From Pseudarthrobacter enclensis (GTDB taxonomy: Bacteria; Actinomycetota; Actinomycetes; Actinomycetales; Micrococcaceae): a stretch of 64,000 nt of DNA. The notes under the pieces were generated by a model that ran no database searches, was not told the origin of the DNA, and saw only the letters and a program-made list of their open reading frames with translations. The stretch covers positions 1 through 64,000 of the forward strand of contig NZ_JAUSRE010000019.1 of the NCBI RefSeq assembly GCF_030811655.1, read 5' to 3'. Within the stretch, counting starts at the first letter, position 1. Each line of letters opens with the position of its first letter. The position numbers and the translations under genes are program-made. Shown piece after piece: positions 55,385 to 64,000 of the stretch.

Positions 55385-55549
55385 ATGACTGAGTACTGGT
55401 TCAACGTCAACACCCACGAAGTGGAAGAAGACCGGCTCTCGGACTGGAGCCAGCTCATTGGGCCCTACAAGACCCGCCAAGAAGCGGAACACGCCATCGA
55501 GAAGGTCAAGGCGCGCAACGAGGCCTGGGAAAAGGGCGACGACGACTGA
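55385..55549 (+). CDS. small SPOR-like conserved protein
   Basis: Protein of 54 residues (MTEYWFNVNTHEVEEDRLSD..., acidic C-terminus ending GDDD) seen beside map in many actinobacteria. The segment YKTRQEAEHAIEKVKARNEAW recalls part of a SPOR domain. GAGGAGCAACG lies just ahead of the ATG. No signal peptide; function unknown. Confidence 0.8.
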   Translation: MTEYWFNVNTHEVEEDRLSDWSQLIGPYKTRQEAEHAIEKVKARNEAWEKGDDD

Positions 55550-55570
55550 CCGGTTGGGGGCAGGCGTCAG

Positions 55571-55656
55571 GGCGTCGGGCGGCACTCCTCCGCGGACTGC
55601 CTCGGCCGCGGGCGGCCTCACCTTGACGTCCGCTTCCGGAGTACCGCCCGGACGCC
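55571..55656. repeat. imperfect long inverted repeat in convergent intergenic region
   Basis: Bases 55571-55588 pair with 55638-55656 with one bulge and one mismatch; the spacer is 49 bases and GC-rich. Between the small gene and panB, no coding evidence. It may be a large terminator hairpin for either gene. Confidence 0.5.
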
Positions 55657-55718
55657 GCAGCTCGCGCCGGCATTTCTGTCCCGACTGTTCCGACGCGCCG
55701 TCGGGCCAAAGTTAAAAG

Positions 55719-56609
55719 TTAGAAGGAGTGTTCCGGGCCGGGGAACTGGCCTGAACGGACGTCGTCACCATAGGCGGTGGCGGCGTCGAGCAGTGTGCTG
55801 CGGAGGTCCGCGTACTGCTTGACGAACTTGGCCATCCGGCCGCCCCGCAAACCGGCCATGTCCTGCCAGACCAGCACCTGCCCGGTGGTGGCCTTGCCCG
55901 CGCCGATGCCCACGGTGGGAACCTGTACGGCGGCGTCCACCGCGGCTGCCGTTTCCGCCGGCACCATCTCCATCAGCACGCAGAATGCGCCGGCGTCGGC
56001 AAGGGCGCGGGCGTCGTCGATCAGCCGCTGGGCGTCGTCGCCGCGGCCCTGGACGCGGTATCCGCCCAGCGCGTGTTCGCTCTGCGGGGTGAAGCCGATG
56101 TGCGCCATGACCGGAATGCCCGCCTGCACCATGGCCCGGACCGTTGGTGCGTAATACTTTCCGCCCTCGATCTTTACCGCGTGGGCAAGCCCTTCCTTGA
56201 GGAACCTGACGCCGGCGCCCACGGCCTGTTCGGCACTGACCTCGTAGCTGCCGAAGGGCAGGTCCGCCACCACCAGGGCACGCTTGGCTGACCTGGCTAC
56301 TGCGCGGCACAAAGGGAGCAGTTCGTCCACGGTGACCGGGAGGCTGGTCTCATTGCCAAAGACGTTGTTTGAGGCGGAATCTCCCACCAGGAGCACCTCG
56401 ATGCCTGCGGCGTCGAAAATTTCGGCCGTGTACTGCTCGTAGGCGGTGAGCATGGCGAATTTGGTGCCTTCGCGCTTGGCCTGCTGCAAGTGGTGGATAC
56501 GGACCTTCGCCGGCTTCCGTTCGGCCGCAGCCGGTGTGCCGGGCCCGCTGCCGTACGGTGCGGGTACTTCTGCGGACGCGCTGGAGTCGGAGCTGTTGCT
56601 GGAGGCCAT
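55719..56609 (-). CDS. panB: 3-methyl-2-oxobutanoate hydroxymethyltransferase
   Basis: First committed enzyme of pantothenate synthesis, 296 residues including a flexible N-terminus of about 35 residues. Motifs: [58 protein letters not shown] and [10 protein letters not shown]. panC and panD are not in the window. ATG at 56609. Confidence 0.95.
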   Translation of the reverse strand: MASSNSSDSSASAEVPAPYGSGPGTPAAAERKPAKVRIHHLQQAKREGTKFAMLTAYEQYTAEIFDAAGIEVLLVGDSASNNVFGNETSLPVTVDELLPLCRAVARSAKRALVVADLPFGSYEVSAEQAVGAGVRFLKEGLAHAVKIEGGKYYAPTVRAMVQAGIPVMAHIGFTPQSEHALGGYRVQGRGDDAQRLIDDARALADAGAFCVLMEMVPAETAAAVDAAVQVPTVGIGAGKATTGQVLVWQDMAGLRGGRMAKFVKQYADLRSTLLDAATAYGDDVRSGQFPGPEHSF

Positions 56610-56884
56610 GGGATGAGCGTAATGCGGTACCCGCCGTACTAGCTACCGCGCTCCGCATCGGGACCGGTGATTAGCGTCATAACGGGAGCCGGCGGAAGGG
56701 CGTCACATGCCGTCGGAAACGGGGCCGGCGGCATCTGACGGCGGTGCGGCAGGTTAATGCTGTGTTACGCAGGCCCCAGGCTTCAGCATGAGCGGCGAAT
56801 GATTAGTACAGTGTTGATGAACTGCTGCCGGCTTTCCCCTTGTGCGGACCCGGAGCATGGACGTTGACCGGAGAAGAGGCCATC

Positions 56885-58225
56885 ATGGACCGCCAGCAAG
56901 AGTTTGTCCTGCGCACGATCGAAGAGCGCGACGTACGTTTCGTGCGCCTGTGGTTCACCGACGTCGTGGGTTCGCTGAAGTCCGTGGCGCTTGCACCGGC
57001 AGAAGTGGAGGGAGCGTTCGAAGAAGGCCTGGGCTTCGACGGCTCCTCCATCGAGGGCCTGGCCCGCGTCTTCGAATCGGACATGCTGGCCCAGCCCGAT
57101 CCCGCCACCTTCCAGATCCTGCCGTGGCGCGGCGAGACCGAGCAGACCTCGCGCATGTTCTGCGACATCCTCACTCCCGATGGCGAGCCCTCGGCGGCGG
57201 ATCCCCGCAATGTGCTCAAGCGAACCCTGGCCAAGGCCGCGGACATGGGCTTCACCTGCTACACCCACCCGGAGATCGAGTTCTACCTGCTCAAGTCCCA
57301 CGAGCCGGGGCCGAATGGCGCGCCGGTGCCGGTTGATGAGGGCGGCTACTTCGACCACGTTCCTGGCGGTGTGGCCCAGGACTTCCGCCGCACAGCGGTG
57401 ACCATGCTCGAATCCGTCGGCATCTCCGTGGAGTTCAGCCACCACGAGGCCGGCCCGGGCCAGAACGAAATCGACCTCCGCTACGCGGACGCACTGCAGA
57501 CGGCCGACAACATCATGACGTTCCGCACCGTCATCAAGGAGGTGGCGCTGCAGCAGGGCACCTACGCCACGTTCATGCCCAAGCCGTTCACCGACCACCC
57601 CGGGTCCGGGATGCACACGCACTTCTCGCTCTTCGAGGGCGACAGCAACGCGTTCTTCGAGGCCGGCGCCGAGTTCCAGCTATCCAAGACGGCCCGCCAG
57701 TTCATCGCCGGCATCCTCAAGCACGCTCCCGAGTTCACAGCTGTCACCAACCAGTTCGTCAACTCCTACAAGCGCCTGTGGGGCGGCGGCGAGGCGCCCA
57801 GCTACCTGAGCTGGGGGCACAACAACCGCTCCGCGCTGGTCCGTGTGCCGCTGTACAAGCCGGGCAAGGGCCAGTCCGCCCGGATCGAATACCGCGGCAT
57901 CGACTCCGCGGCCAACCCGTACCTGGCCTACGCCGTCCTGCTCGGTGCCGGCCTGAAGGGCATCGAGGAAGGTTACGACCTTCCGGCTGCCGCCGAGGAC
58001 GACGTCTGGTCGCTGAGCTCGGCCGAACGCCGTGCCATGGGCCACGATCCGCTCCCGGCCAGCCTGCACGATGCCATCCGTTCGATGGAAGACTCCGAGC
58101 TGATGCCGCAGATCCTGGGCGAACAGGTCTACGAGCACTTCCTGCGCAACAAGCGCGCCGAGTGGCAGGACTACCGCCTGCAGGTGACGCCCTACGAGCT
58201 GCAGCGCAACCTCGGCATCCTCTAG
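56885..58225 (+). CDS. glnA2: glutamine synthetase, GlnA2 type
   Basis: Type I glutamine synthetase of 446 residues, shorter than GlnA. Catalytic segments are present: GFDGSSIEGLARVFESDM, HPEIEFYLL, FMPKPFTDHPGSGMHTHFSL, NQFVNSYKRL and RIEYRGIDSAANPYLA. The adenylylation loop reads DVWSLSSAE with Trp375 where GlnA has the tyrosine target, so it should escape GlnE control. Upstream of glnE, as Rv2222c-Rv2221c. ATG 56885 is chosen; its ribosome site is weak (AGAAGAGG). Confidence 0.94.
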   Translation: MDRQQEFVLRTIEERDVRFVRLWFTDVVGSLKSVALAPAEVEGAFEEGLGFDGSSIEGLARVFESDMLAQPDPATFQILPWRGETEQTSRMFCDILTPDGEPSAADPRNVLKRTLAKAADMGFTCYTHPEIEFYLLKSHEPGPNGAPVPVDEGGYFDHVPGGVAQDFRRTAVTMLESVGISVEFSHHEAGPGQNEIDLRYADALQTADNIMTFRTVIKEVALQQGTYATFMPKPFTDHPGSGMHTHFSLFEGDSNAFFEAGAEFQLSKTARQFIAGILKHAPEFTAVTNQFVNSYKRLWGGGEAPSYLSWGHNNRSALVRVPLYKPGKGQSARIEYRGIDSAANPYLAYAVLLGAGLKGIEEGYDLPAAAEDDVWSLSSAERRAMGHDPLPASLHDAIRSMEDSELMPQILGEQVYEHFLRNKRAEWQDYRLQVTPYELQRNLGIL

Positions 58226-61200
58226 GTGCCCGGCGTGAGCCTGGCACGCCGCCTCATCGCGGCCGGATTCAGCGACCTGGAAAAGGGCGAAAGGTTCCTG
58301 GCCGCGCGCGAACTCGAAGGACTGGACCAGGACAGGCTCTTTGCCGGGCTGCAGCTCGCAGCAAGTCCGGACACTGCCCTCCAATCGCTGGTCAGGCTGA
58401 TCGAGAAACACCCGCAGCTGCGGGACCTGGCGGCCGCCGAGCCGGAGGCCAGCGAACCGATGTACCGCGTCCTGGGCGCCTCGGAGGCCTTGGGGGAGTT
58501 CCTCATCCGGCACCCCGAGCACCTCGACGCATTCCGGGTCCGTGCAAGCCCCGAACCCCTGCCCGCCGACCCGCAACGGCTGCGCGCCACGCTCCTGCAG
58601 GCGGTGGGCGCAGATCCCCGGGCCGCCCGCCCCGTTGCCTCCGCCACAGGCGTTGACGCCTACGCCGCCCTGCGCACCGCCTACCGCCGCGGACTGGTGG
58701 ACCTCGCCGTCAAGGACCTGTGCGCGGCGGATCCGCTGGATTTCCTCCCGTCGGTGGGCGGTGAACTGGCGGACCTCGCTGCCGCGGCCATCGAAGCTGC
58801 CCTCGCCGTTTCGCGGGCGGAGGCCACAGAGCAACACAGCGCCGCCGACGTCGCCGACGTTGGCCTGGCGGTCATCGGGATGGGCAAGTGCGGAGCCCGG
58901 GAACTGAACTACATTTCCGACGTCGACGTCATCTACGTGGTGGACCCCGGCAGCCTGGAGGACGCGCACGCCAACACCATCGGCACGGCGCTGGCAAGCG
59001 GCATTTCGCGGGCCATTTCGTCAGTCGCCAGGGAACCGGGCCTGTGGGAGGTGGACGCCAACCTGCGGCCCGAGGGCAAATCGGGTCCTCTGGTGCGGAC
59101 GCTTGCCTCCCACCAGACGTACTACGCCAGATGGGCCGAGAGCTGGGAATTCCAGGCGTTGCTCAAGGCACGCACCATCGCCGGTGATGCCGCGCTGGGC
59201 CGGGCCTACGAGGACGCCGTGGCGCCCCTGATTTGGAACTCCGCGGGCCGCGAGGGCTTCGTGGAGTCTGTCCAGGCCATGCGCCGGAGGGTGACCGAGC
59301 ACATTCCGGCGGCTGAGGAGCAACGCCAGATCAAGCTGGGGCGCGGCGGACTGCGTGACGTTGAGTTCACCGTGCAACTGCTCCAGCTGGTGCACGGCAA
59401 GGCGGATGAATCACTACGACGCCGGGACACCACTTCGGCGATCGCCGCCCTGTCAGCCGGAGGTTACATCGGCCGTTCAGACGCCGCTGCCTTTGACAAC
59501 GCCTACCGTTACCTGCGGCTCCTGGAACACAGGATCCAGCTGTTCCAGTTGCGCCGCACCCACCTCATGCCGGTGGCGGAACCGGCCCTGCGCTCCCTGG
59601 CCAAGGCCGTCCTGGGGCCCTTCTCCAACGAGCGCCCCACTCCCGACTCCCTGCTTTCCACGTGGCAGCGTACCAAGCGCTCGGTCCGTGAACTGCACGA
59701 GCGCATCTTCTACCGCCCGCTGCTGAATTCCGCGGCCAAGCTCAGCAGCGAGGACGCCAAGCTGACGCCGGAAGCAGCACAGGGACGGCTGGCCGCCCTC
59801 GGCTACCGGGACCCGCAGGGAGCCATGCGCCACATCGAGGCGCTGACCGCCGGTGTGAGCCGCCGTGCCGCCCTGCAGCGCCAGCTCCTGCCCATCCTGC
59901 TTGACTGGCTCGCCGAAGGCGTTGACCCGGACGCCGGCCTCCTCGCGTTCCGCCGGATCAGTGAAGCGCTGGGCACAACGCACTGGTACCTGGGCCTGCT
60001 CCGCGACTCCAACGCCGCCGCCGAACGCCTCTGCCACATGCTCTCCAATTCCCGACTGATCGCAGACCTCCTGGAAGTTTCGCCGGAGTCTGTGGCATGG
60101 CTGGGACAGGACAAGGACCTGGTGCCGGTGGGCTTTGAAGCCCAATGGCAGGAGATCACCGCCAAGATGTCCCGGCACGAGGATCCCGAGAGTGCCATGC
60201 GCCTCATCCGGCTGATCCGGCGGCGGGAAATCCTGCGCATCGCCATCGCCGATTCCGCCGGCCTTCTCGACCAGGAAGCCGTGGGCAGGGCGTTGGCGGA
60301 CACGGACCGCGCCGCCGTCCTGGGCGCCCTGCGCGTGGCGGAAGGCATCGTCTCGGCCGGTGGACCACTCAAGACCTCGGTGCTGGTGGTGGCCATGGGC
60401 CGGCAGGGCGGCCGCGAGATCGGCTACGGCTCCGACGCGGATGTCATGTATGTCCACCGGGCCCTTCCCGGTTTCGCCGAAGCGGAGGCGCAGGAGCAGG
60501 CCGCCCGCATCGTGGCCAAGGTGTCCAGCCTGCTCACCCAGCCGCTGAAGCCGGCCATCATGGCCGAACGCGTGCTGCAGATGGATGCCGACCTCCGGCC
60601 CGAAGGCAAGAACGGGGCGATGGTGCGCTCCCTGGACTCCTACGCCGAGTATTACCGGCGGTGGTCCCTGATCTGGGAAGCCCAGGCCCTCTTGAGGGCA
60701 CGCCCCATGGCCGGCGACGACGCGCTGGCGGCTGACTTCCTGGAGCTCATCGACCCCATCCGCTACCCGGAGTCAGTTGCCGAACAGGACGTTCGCGAAA
60801 TCAGGCGCATCAAGGCCCGCGTTGAATCCGAGCGGCTTCCCCGCGGCGCGGACCCCGCCCGACACCTGAAACTGGGGCGCGGCGGCTTGAGTGACGTCGA
60901 ATGGCTGGTCCAACTGCTGCAGCTCCAGCATGCCGGGAAACATCCGGAGCTCCGCACCACATCGACACTGGAGGCTCTGGCAGCGGCGGCGGAACTTGGC
61001 CTGCTGGACGCCGCCGACGCCGCGCTCCTGGTCGAGGCCTGGCGCCTGGCCAGCCGCATCCGGTCCGCCAACGTCATCTGGAACGGCAAGGCCTCGGATC
61101 TCCTGCCGTCTTCGCGCCGCGACCTTGAGGCCGTGGCGCGCTGGTGCGGCTACGAGCCGGGACAGGCCGCCGTGCTGGAGGAGGATTACCTGCGGGTCAG

Positions 61201-61246
61201 CCGCCGGGCCCGGGCAGTCTTTGAACGCGTCTTCTATGGGCACTGA
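58226..61246 (+). CDS. glnE: glutamine synthetase adenylyltransferase/deadenylase
   Basis: Bifunctional regulator of 1006 residues that adenylylates and deadenylylates glutamine synthetase. Two nucleotidyltransferase halves: SDVDVIYVVDPG in the N-terminal (deadenylase) half and IGYGSDADVMYVH in the C-terminal (adenylyltransferase) half, each followed by LGRGGLxDVE (about 370 and 880). GTG 58226 directly follows the glnA2 stop; GTG 58235 is an alternative. Translation is probably coupled to glnA2. Its target is likely the GlnA at 62048. Confidence 0.96.
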   Translation: MPGVSLARRLIAAGFSDLEKGERFLAARELEGLDQDRLFAGLQLAASPDTALQSLVRLIEKHPQLRDLAAAEPEASEPMYRVLGASEALGEFLIRHPEHLDAFRVRASPEPLPADPQRLRATLLQAVGADPRAARPVASATGVDAYAALRTAYRRGLVDLAVKDLCAADPLDFLPSVGGELADLAAAAIEAALAVSRAEATEQHSAADVADVGLAVIGMGKCGARELNYISDVDVIYVVDPGSLEDAHANTIGTALASGISRAISSVAREPGLWEVDANLRPEGKSGPLVRTLASHQTYYARWAESWEFQALLKARTIAGDAALGRAYEDAVAPLIWNSAGREGFVESVQAMRRRVTEHIPAAEEQRQIKLGRGGLRDVEFTVQLLQLVHGKADESLRRRDTTSAIAALSAGGYIGRSDAAAFDNAYRYLRLLEHRIQLFQLRRTHLMPVAEPALRSLAKAVLGPFSNERPTPDSLLSTWQRTKRSVRELHERIFYRPLLNSAAKLSSEDAKLTPEAAQGRLAALGYRDPQGAMRHIEALTAGVSRRAALQRQLLPILLDWLAEGVDPDAGLLAFRRISEALGTTHWYLGLLRDSNAAAERLCHMLSNSRLIADLLEVSPESVAWLGQDKDLVPVGFEAQWQEITAKMSRHEDPESAMRLIRLIRRREILRIAIADSAGLLDQEAVGRALADTDRAAVLGALRVAEGIVSAGGPLKTSVLVVAMGRQGGREIGYGSDADVMYVHRALPGFAEAEAQEQAARIVAKVSSLLTQPLKPAIMAERVLQMDADLRPEGKNGAMVRSLDSYAEYYRRWSLIWEAQALLRARPMAGDDALAADFLELIDPIRYPESVAEQDVREIRRIKARVESERLPRGADPARHLKLGRGGLSDVEWLVQLLQLQHAGKHPELRTTSTLEALAAAAELGLLDAADAALLVEAWRLASRIRSANVIWNGKASDLLPSSRRDLEAVARWCGYEPGQAAVLEEDYLRVSRRARAVFERVFYGH

Positions 61247-61772
61247 CTGGGTCTGGCTCATTGCCCTCCGGGACCTGGACCAAGATGCCCGGGCCATCCA
61301 ACTGGGGGCAGTGGCGGACCTGTCGCTGCTCCCCGGCCAGGAACGTTTCGTGGGCGACCCCCTGCGAATGGCCCTGGCAGGACTGGCAGAAGAATCGCGC
61401 CGGCCCTACGTGGTGGAATCCGGCGGTGACGCCGTCGGTCTCTTGACTCTCCAGCTCGGAGCCGCCAGCGTCGCCGGGTGGCCTGACGACCGGTCTGCGT
61501 GGTTGCTCCGAGGCTTCCTCATCGATCGCCGGCACCAGGGGAGAGGGCTGGGTACCCTCGCGGCCGCCGCCGCCGTGGAGGCCGCACACAGGCTCACCGT
61601 CCGGCACCAAGGCGGCGAGTCCGGCGTCGTACTTTCCGTCAACGAAGAAAACCATGCGGGCCTGGCCGCTTACCGCCGCGCCGGCTTTCTCGACGCGGGG
61701 CGGTACCTGGGTGGATCCGCGGGGCCGCAGCGGACCCTGTTCCGCAGCTTCGCCACCCTGCCGCCGCCGTAA
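61236..61772 (+). CDS. GNAT-family N-acetyltransferase
   Basis: Acetyltransferase-fold protein of 178 residues; the acetyl-CoA loop is RHQGRGLGT and the C-terminal NEENHAGLAAYRRAGF motif is intact. The substrate is not known. The ATG overlaps the end of glnE by 11 bases, so it belongs to the glnA2-glnE operon and might act on a nitrogen-related target. Confidence 0.82.
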   Translation: MGTDWVWLIALRDLDQDARAIQLGAVADLSLLPGQERFVGDPLRMALAGLAEESRRPYVVESGGDAVGLLTLQLGAASVAGWPDDRSAWLLRGFLIDRRHQGRGLGTLAAAAAVEAAHRLTVRHQGGESGVVLSVNEENHAGLAAYRRAGFLDAGRYLGGSAGPQRTLFRSFATLPPP

Positions 61773-61973
61773 CGCGCCGCGCCGGCATTGCGCTTAGCAA
61801 TCGTTTGCCCGATTATGTGGATGGCGGTGTTCTCCAACCTTGTTGGGGGGAAGGCTGGACAGTCTTCGTCTCGGGGGGCATTCGTCAGGGGGTCCGGCTC
61901 CCGGTCTCAGCACGTCTGGAGGCGGGCCCCCACCTACGGTCTTCGTCCGCGGCCTGACGGCCCTGCGGACAAC

Positions 61974-62015
61974 GCAAAAGGCGGCCACCGGATGTATCCG
62001 GTGGCCGCCTTTTGC
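61974..62015. terminator. bidirectional terminator between the GNAT gene and glnA
   Basis: A perfect 19-bp stem (61974-61992 with 61997-62015), TGTA loop, with AAAA and TTTT near the two ends. The rest of 61773-62047 shows no gene; it is G/C-rich with no recognised element. Confidence 0.9.
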
Positions 62016-62047
62016 TGGTTCAGCAGTCCTGCGGGGCAGGCTGGAGA

Positions 62048-63472
62048 CTAGACGCCGTAGTAGAGCTCGAACTCGTAGGGGTTCGGGCGCAGGGACAGCG
62101 GGCGGATCTCGTTCTCGTACTTGTACCCGATCCAGGTGTCAATGAGGTCCTGGGTGAAGACGCCGCCGGCCTGCAGGAACTCGTTGTCCTCGCGCAGGGC
62201 CTCCAGGGCCTCCTCGAGCGTGCCCGGAGCCTTGGGGATGTCCTTTGCTTCCTCGGCGGGGAGCTCGTAGAGGTCCTTGTCGATCGGAGCCGGGGGCTCG
62301 ATGCGGTTGCGGATGCCGTCGATGCCGGCCATCAGCTGGGCAGCGAACGCCAGGTACGGGTTGGAGGAGGGGTCCGGTGCGCGGAACTCGATGCGCTTGG
62401 CCTTCGGGTTGGAGCCCGTGATGGGGATACGGATACCGGCGGAGCGGTTGCCCTGCGAGTACACCATGTTGACCGGAGCCTCGAAGCCCTTGACCAGGCG
62501 GCGGTAGGAGTTCACCGTCGGGTTGGTGAACGCCAGGACGGCGGAAGCGTGCTTCAGCAGGCCGCCGATGTACCAGCGGGCGGTGTCGGACAGGCCGGCG
62601 TAGCCCTTCTCGTCGTAGAACAGCGGCTCGCCGCCGTTCCACAGCGACTGGTGGCAGTGCATGCCGGAGCCGTTGTCACCGAAGACCGGCTTCGGCATGA
62701 AGGTGACGGACTTGCCCCAGGCGTCAGCGGTGTTCTTGATGACGTACTTGAACTTCTGCAGATCATCGGCAGCGTGGGTCAGGGTAGTGAACTTGTAGTT
62801 GATCTCGGCCTGGCCGGCGGATCCAACTTCGTGGTGGCTGCGCTCAACCTCAAGGCCGGCTTCGTCCAGTGCCACACACATGGCGTCGCGCAGGTCAGCC
62901 TGCTTGTCCGTGGGGGAGACCGGGAAGTAACCGCCCTTGACCGGGGTCTTGTAGCCCAGGTTGCCGCCCTCTTCCTCGCGGCCGGTGTTCCAGTGGGCTT
63001 CCTCGGAGTCGATCTTGTAGAAGCTGCCCTGCGGGGAGGACTGGTACTGGACGTTGTCGAAGACGAAGAACTCGGCCTCGGGGGCAAAGAATGCGGTGTC
63101 GGCGATGCCGGTGGAAGCCAGGTAGGCCTCGGCCTTCTCGGCCACGCCGCGCGGGTCGCGGTGGTAGGGGTCACCGGTGCGCGGGTTGACGATGGAGAAG
63201 TTCAGCGCGAGGGTCTTTTCCATGCGGAAGGTGTCCAGGAACGCGGTGGTGACGTCCGGGATCAGCTGCATGTCGGATTCGGCGATGCCCTGGAAGCCGC
63301 GGATGGACGAACCGTCGAAGAGCTGGCCGTTGACGAAGAAGTCGGCGTCAACACTCTTGGCGGGGACGTTGAAGTGCTGCTGGACGCCCGGAAGATCGGT
63401 GAAGCGGATATCGACGAACTTTACATCTTCGTCCTTGATGAACTTGAGGACTTCGTCCGCAGTCTTGAACAT
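62048..63472 (-). CDS. glnA: glutamine synthetase type I (main, GlnE-regulated)
   Basis: Main ammonia-assimilating enzyme of 474 residues. Signatures: [66 protein letters not shown] and [16 protein letters not shown]. The adenylylation site is DLYELPAEE with Tyr402. The ATG at 63472 follows AGGAGCATAG. Convergent to the glnA2-glnE operon. Confidence 0.97.
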   Translation of the reverse strand: MFKTADEVLKFIKDEDVKFVDIRFTDLPGVQQHFNVPAKSVDADFFVNGQLFDGSSIRGFQGIAESDMQLIPDVTTAFLDTFRMEKTLALNFSIVNPRTGDPYHRDPRGVAEKAEAYLASTGIADTAFFAPEAEFFVFDNVQYQSSPQGSFYKIDSEEAHWNTGREEEGGNLGYKTPVKGGYFPVSPTDKQADLRDAMCVALDEAGLEVERSHHEVGSAGQAEINYKFTTLTHAADDLQKFKYVIKNTADAWGKSVTFMPKPVFGDNGSGMHCHQSLWNGGEPLFYDEKGYAGLSDTARWYIGGLLKHASAVLAFTNPTVNSYRRLVKGFEAPVNMVYSQGNRSAGIRIPITGSNPKAKRIEFRAPDPSSNPYLAFAAQLMAGIDGIRNRIEPPAPIDKDLYELPAEEAKDIPKAPGTLEEALEALREDNEFLQAGGVFTQDLIDTWIGYKYENEIRPLSLRPNPYEFELYYGV

Positions 63473-63535
63473 CTATGCTCCTAACGCATATGTAAATATC
63501 TGGCATGCAAGCCACATGATCCAGCGCAATCCAAA

Positions 63536-63563
63536 AGCAGGGAGAACGCTTGTTTTCCCTGCT
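63536..63563 (-). other. glnA: hairpin in the glnA leader
   Basis: Arms AGCAGGGA (63536-63543) and TCCCTGCT (63556-63563) pair perfectly, with a 12-base loop. On the minus strand it would be 64-91 bases ahead of the glnA start. Role unknown. Confidence 0.45.
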
Positions 63564-63687
63564 GTGTGTACCTGCCGGGGGATTGCTTGAAACTGCTAAC
63601 AGACTATGGATGCGGCATTTCCCGTCCGTGTCCGCATTGTTTCGGGCAGGTTACAGATCACCCTGCTATGACCACGCTATCTTCCGT

Positions 63688-63720
63688 CCACAGTGCGGTC
63701 GAGTCCCATCCACACTGTGG
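63688..63720. repeat. inverted repeat between glnA and the RDD gene
   Basis: CCACAGTG (63688-63695) and CACTGTGG (63713-63720) form an 8-bp inverted repeat with a 17-base spacer between divergent genes. Possible regulator site. Confidence 0.45.
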
Positions 63721-63743
63721 GCGCGCTGCGTCCGGCGGCTCGG

Positions 63744-63749
63744 TAAGCT
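63744..63749 (+). promoter_or_regulatory. -10-like hexamer for leaderless RDD mRNA
   Basis: TAAGCT ends 6 bases before the GTG at 63756, with no ribosome site between. Confidence 0.45.
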
Positions 63750-63755
63750 TGGACA

Positions 63756-64000
63756 GTGGTAGATCGCAAAGATATCGGGTCCTGGCTCACCGGACCGGAC
63801 ACTTCCGGCATTTCGAAATATCCCGGTGAGCGGCTGGGCCTTCCCGAGTCCGGCCCCGGCTCCATCGCCCGCGCAGGACGCAGGATCGCGGCGATCATGA
63901 TCGACTGGGGCATCGCACTGCTGATCAGTAACTTCGCTTTCGGCGGGGACTCCTGGGCCACCCTTGCTGTCTTTGCCATCGAGCAGATCCTGCTGGTGGG
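63756..64000 (+). CDS. RDD-family membrane protein, N-terminal part (runs off window end)
   Basis: The first 81 residues are present. After a cytosolic N-terminus of about 38 residues comes RAGRRIAAIMIDWGIALLIS, which matches the start of the RDD domain (conserved R, D, D) and first membrane helix. RDD proteins are small membrane proteins, some linked to ion transport. An RDD gene divergent from glnA (Rv2219A-type) is common in actinobacteria. Confidence 0.82.
   Translation, partial: MVDRKDIGSWLTGPDTSGISKYPGERLGLPESGPGSIARAGRRIAAIMIDWGIALLISNFAFGGDSWATLAVFAIEQILLV

Noticed and set aside
61773..61973. A small gene or transposon edge in the G-rich gap before glnA
   Set aside because: Short frames there have no ribosome site or known sequence, and I found no terminal inverted repeats or target duplication.

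Overview
The window is a gene-dense, high-GC actinobacterial chromosome segment. It most resembles the Micrococcaceae (Arthrobacter or Pseudarthrobacter type), judging by gene order, protein sequences, frequent GTG starts, starts placed directly behind -10-like hexamers, a PASTA-type serine/threonine kinase, a polyphosphate glucokinase and a DivIVA/SepF division apparatus. I saw no phage, insertion sequence, CRISPR array, rRNA or tRNA. Most of the window is core genome. It contains no operon that looks like an undescribed system; the best leads are regulatory.

Layout. 1-584 is the N-terminal part of a secreted LGFP-repeat protein on the minus strand. 724-1593 is an Fpg/Nei DNA glycosylase. 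1773-4862 holds gcvH, garA, an FtsR-like MerR regulator, a DUF151 protein and a second MerR regulator, the order known around Rv1826-Rv1830. 4978-9498 holds an orphan ParA ATPase and pyruvate carboxylase. 9562-17236 is a lipid and central-carbon block: acyl-CoA synthetase, ROK glucokinase, a membrane protein, two tandem alpha/beta hydrolases, a PlsC acyltransferase and class II DAHP synthase. 17303-23118 holds a PknL-like PASTA kinase, a LysM/transglycosylase secreted enzyme, an Rv2175c-like DNA-binding protein, a polyprenyl diphosphate synthase and a lipoprotein; 23209-24456 is dinB.

24707-46541 is a complete division and cell wall (dcw) cluster: DUF3040 protein, mraZ, rsmH, ftsL-like, ftsI, murE, murF, mraY, murD, ftsW, murG, murC, ftsQ, ftsZ, pgeF-like, yggS-like, sepF, yggT-like, divIVA, then lspA and an RluA-type pseudouridine synthase. 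Many junctions overlap by 4 to 8 bases, which suggests translational coupling. 46591-53425 carries dnaE, a flavin reductase, a small membrane protein, hisD and nrdR. 53477-56609 carries ppgK, map, a 54-residue protein and panB. 56885-63472 is the glutamine synthetase block: glnA2, glnE, a GNAT acetyltransferase and the convergent glnA. The window ends inside an RDD membrane protein.

How the genes fit together. The dcw genes make lipid II and assemble the divisome. MraZ has three well-spaced boxes lying on its own promoter and an inverted copy about 75 bases upstream. The FtsR-like regulator at 2810 belongs to a family reported to activate ftsZ in Corynebacterium; the ftsZ upstream region here shares sequence words with the region upstream of the second MerR gene. 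The kinase shares the window with homologues of known kinase substrates (GarA, Rv2175c, DivIVA). GlnE is encoded between a glutamine synthetase that keeps the adenylylation tyrosine and one that has lost it.
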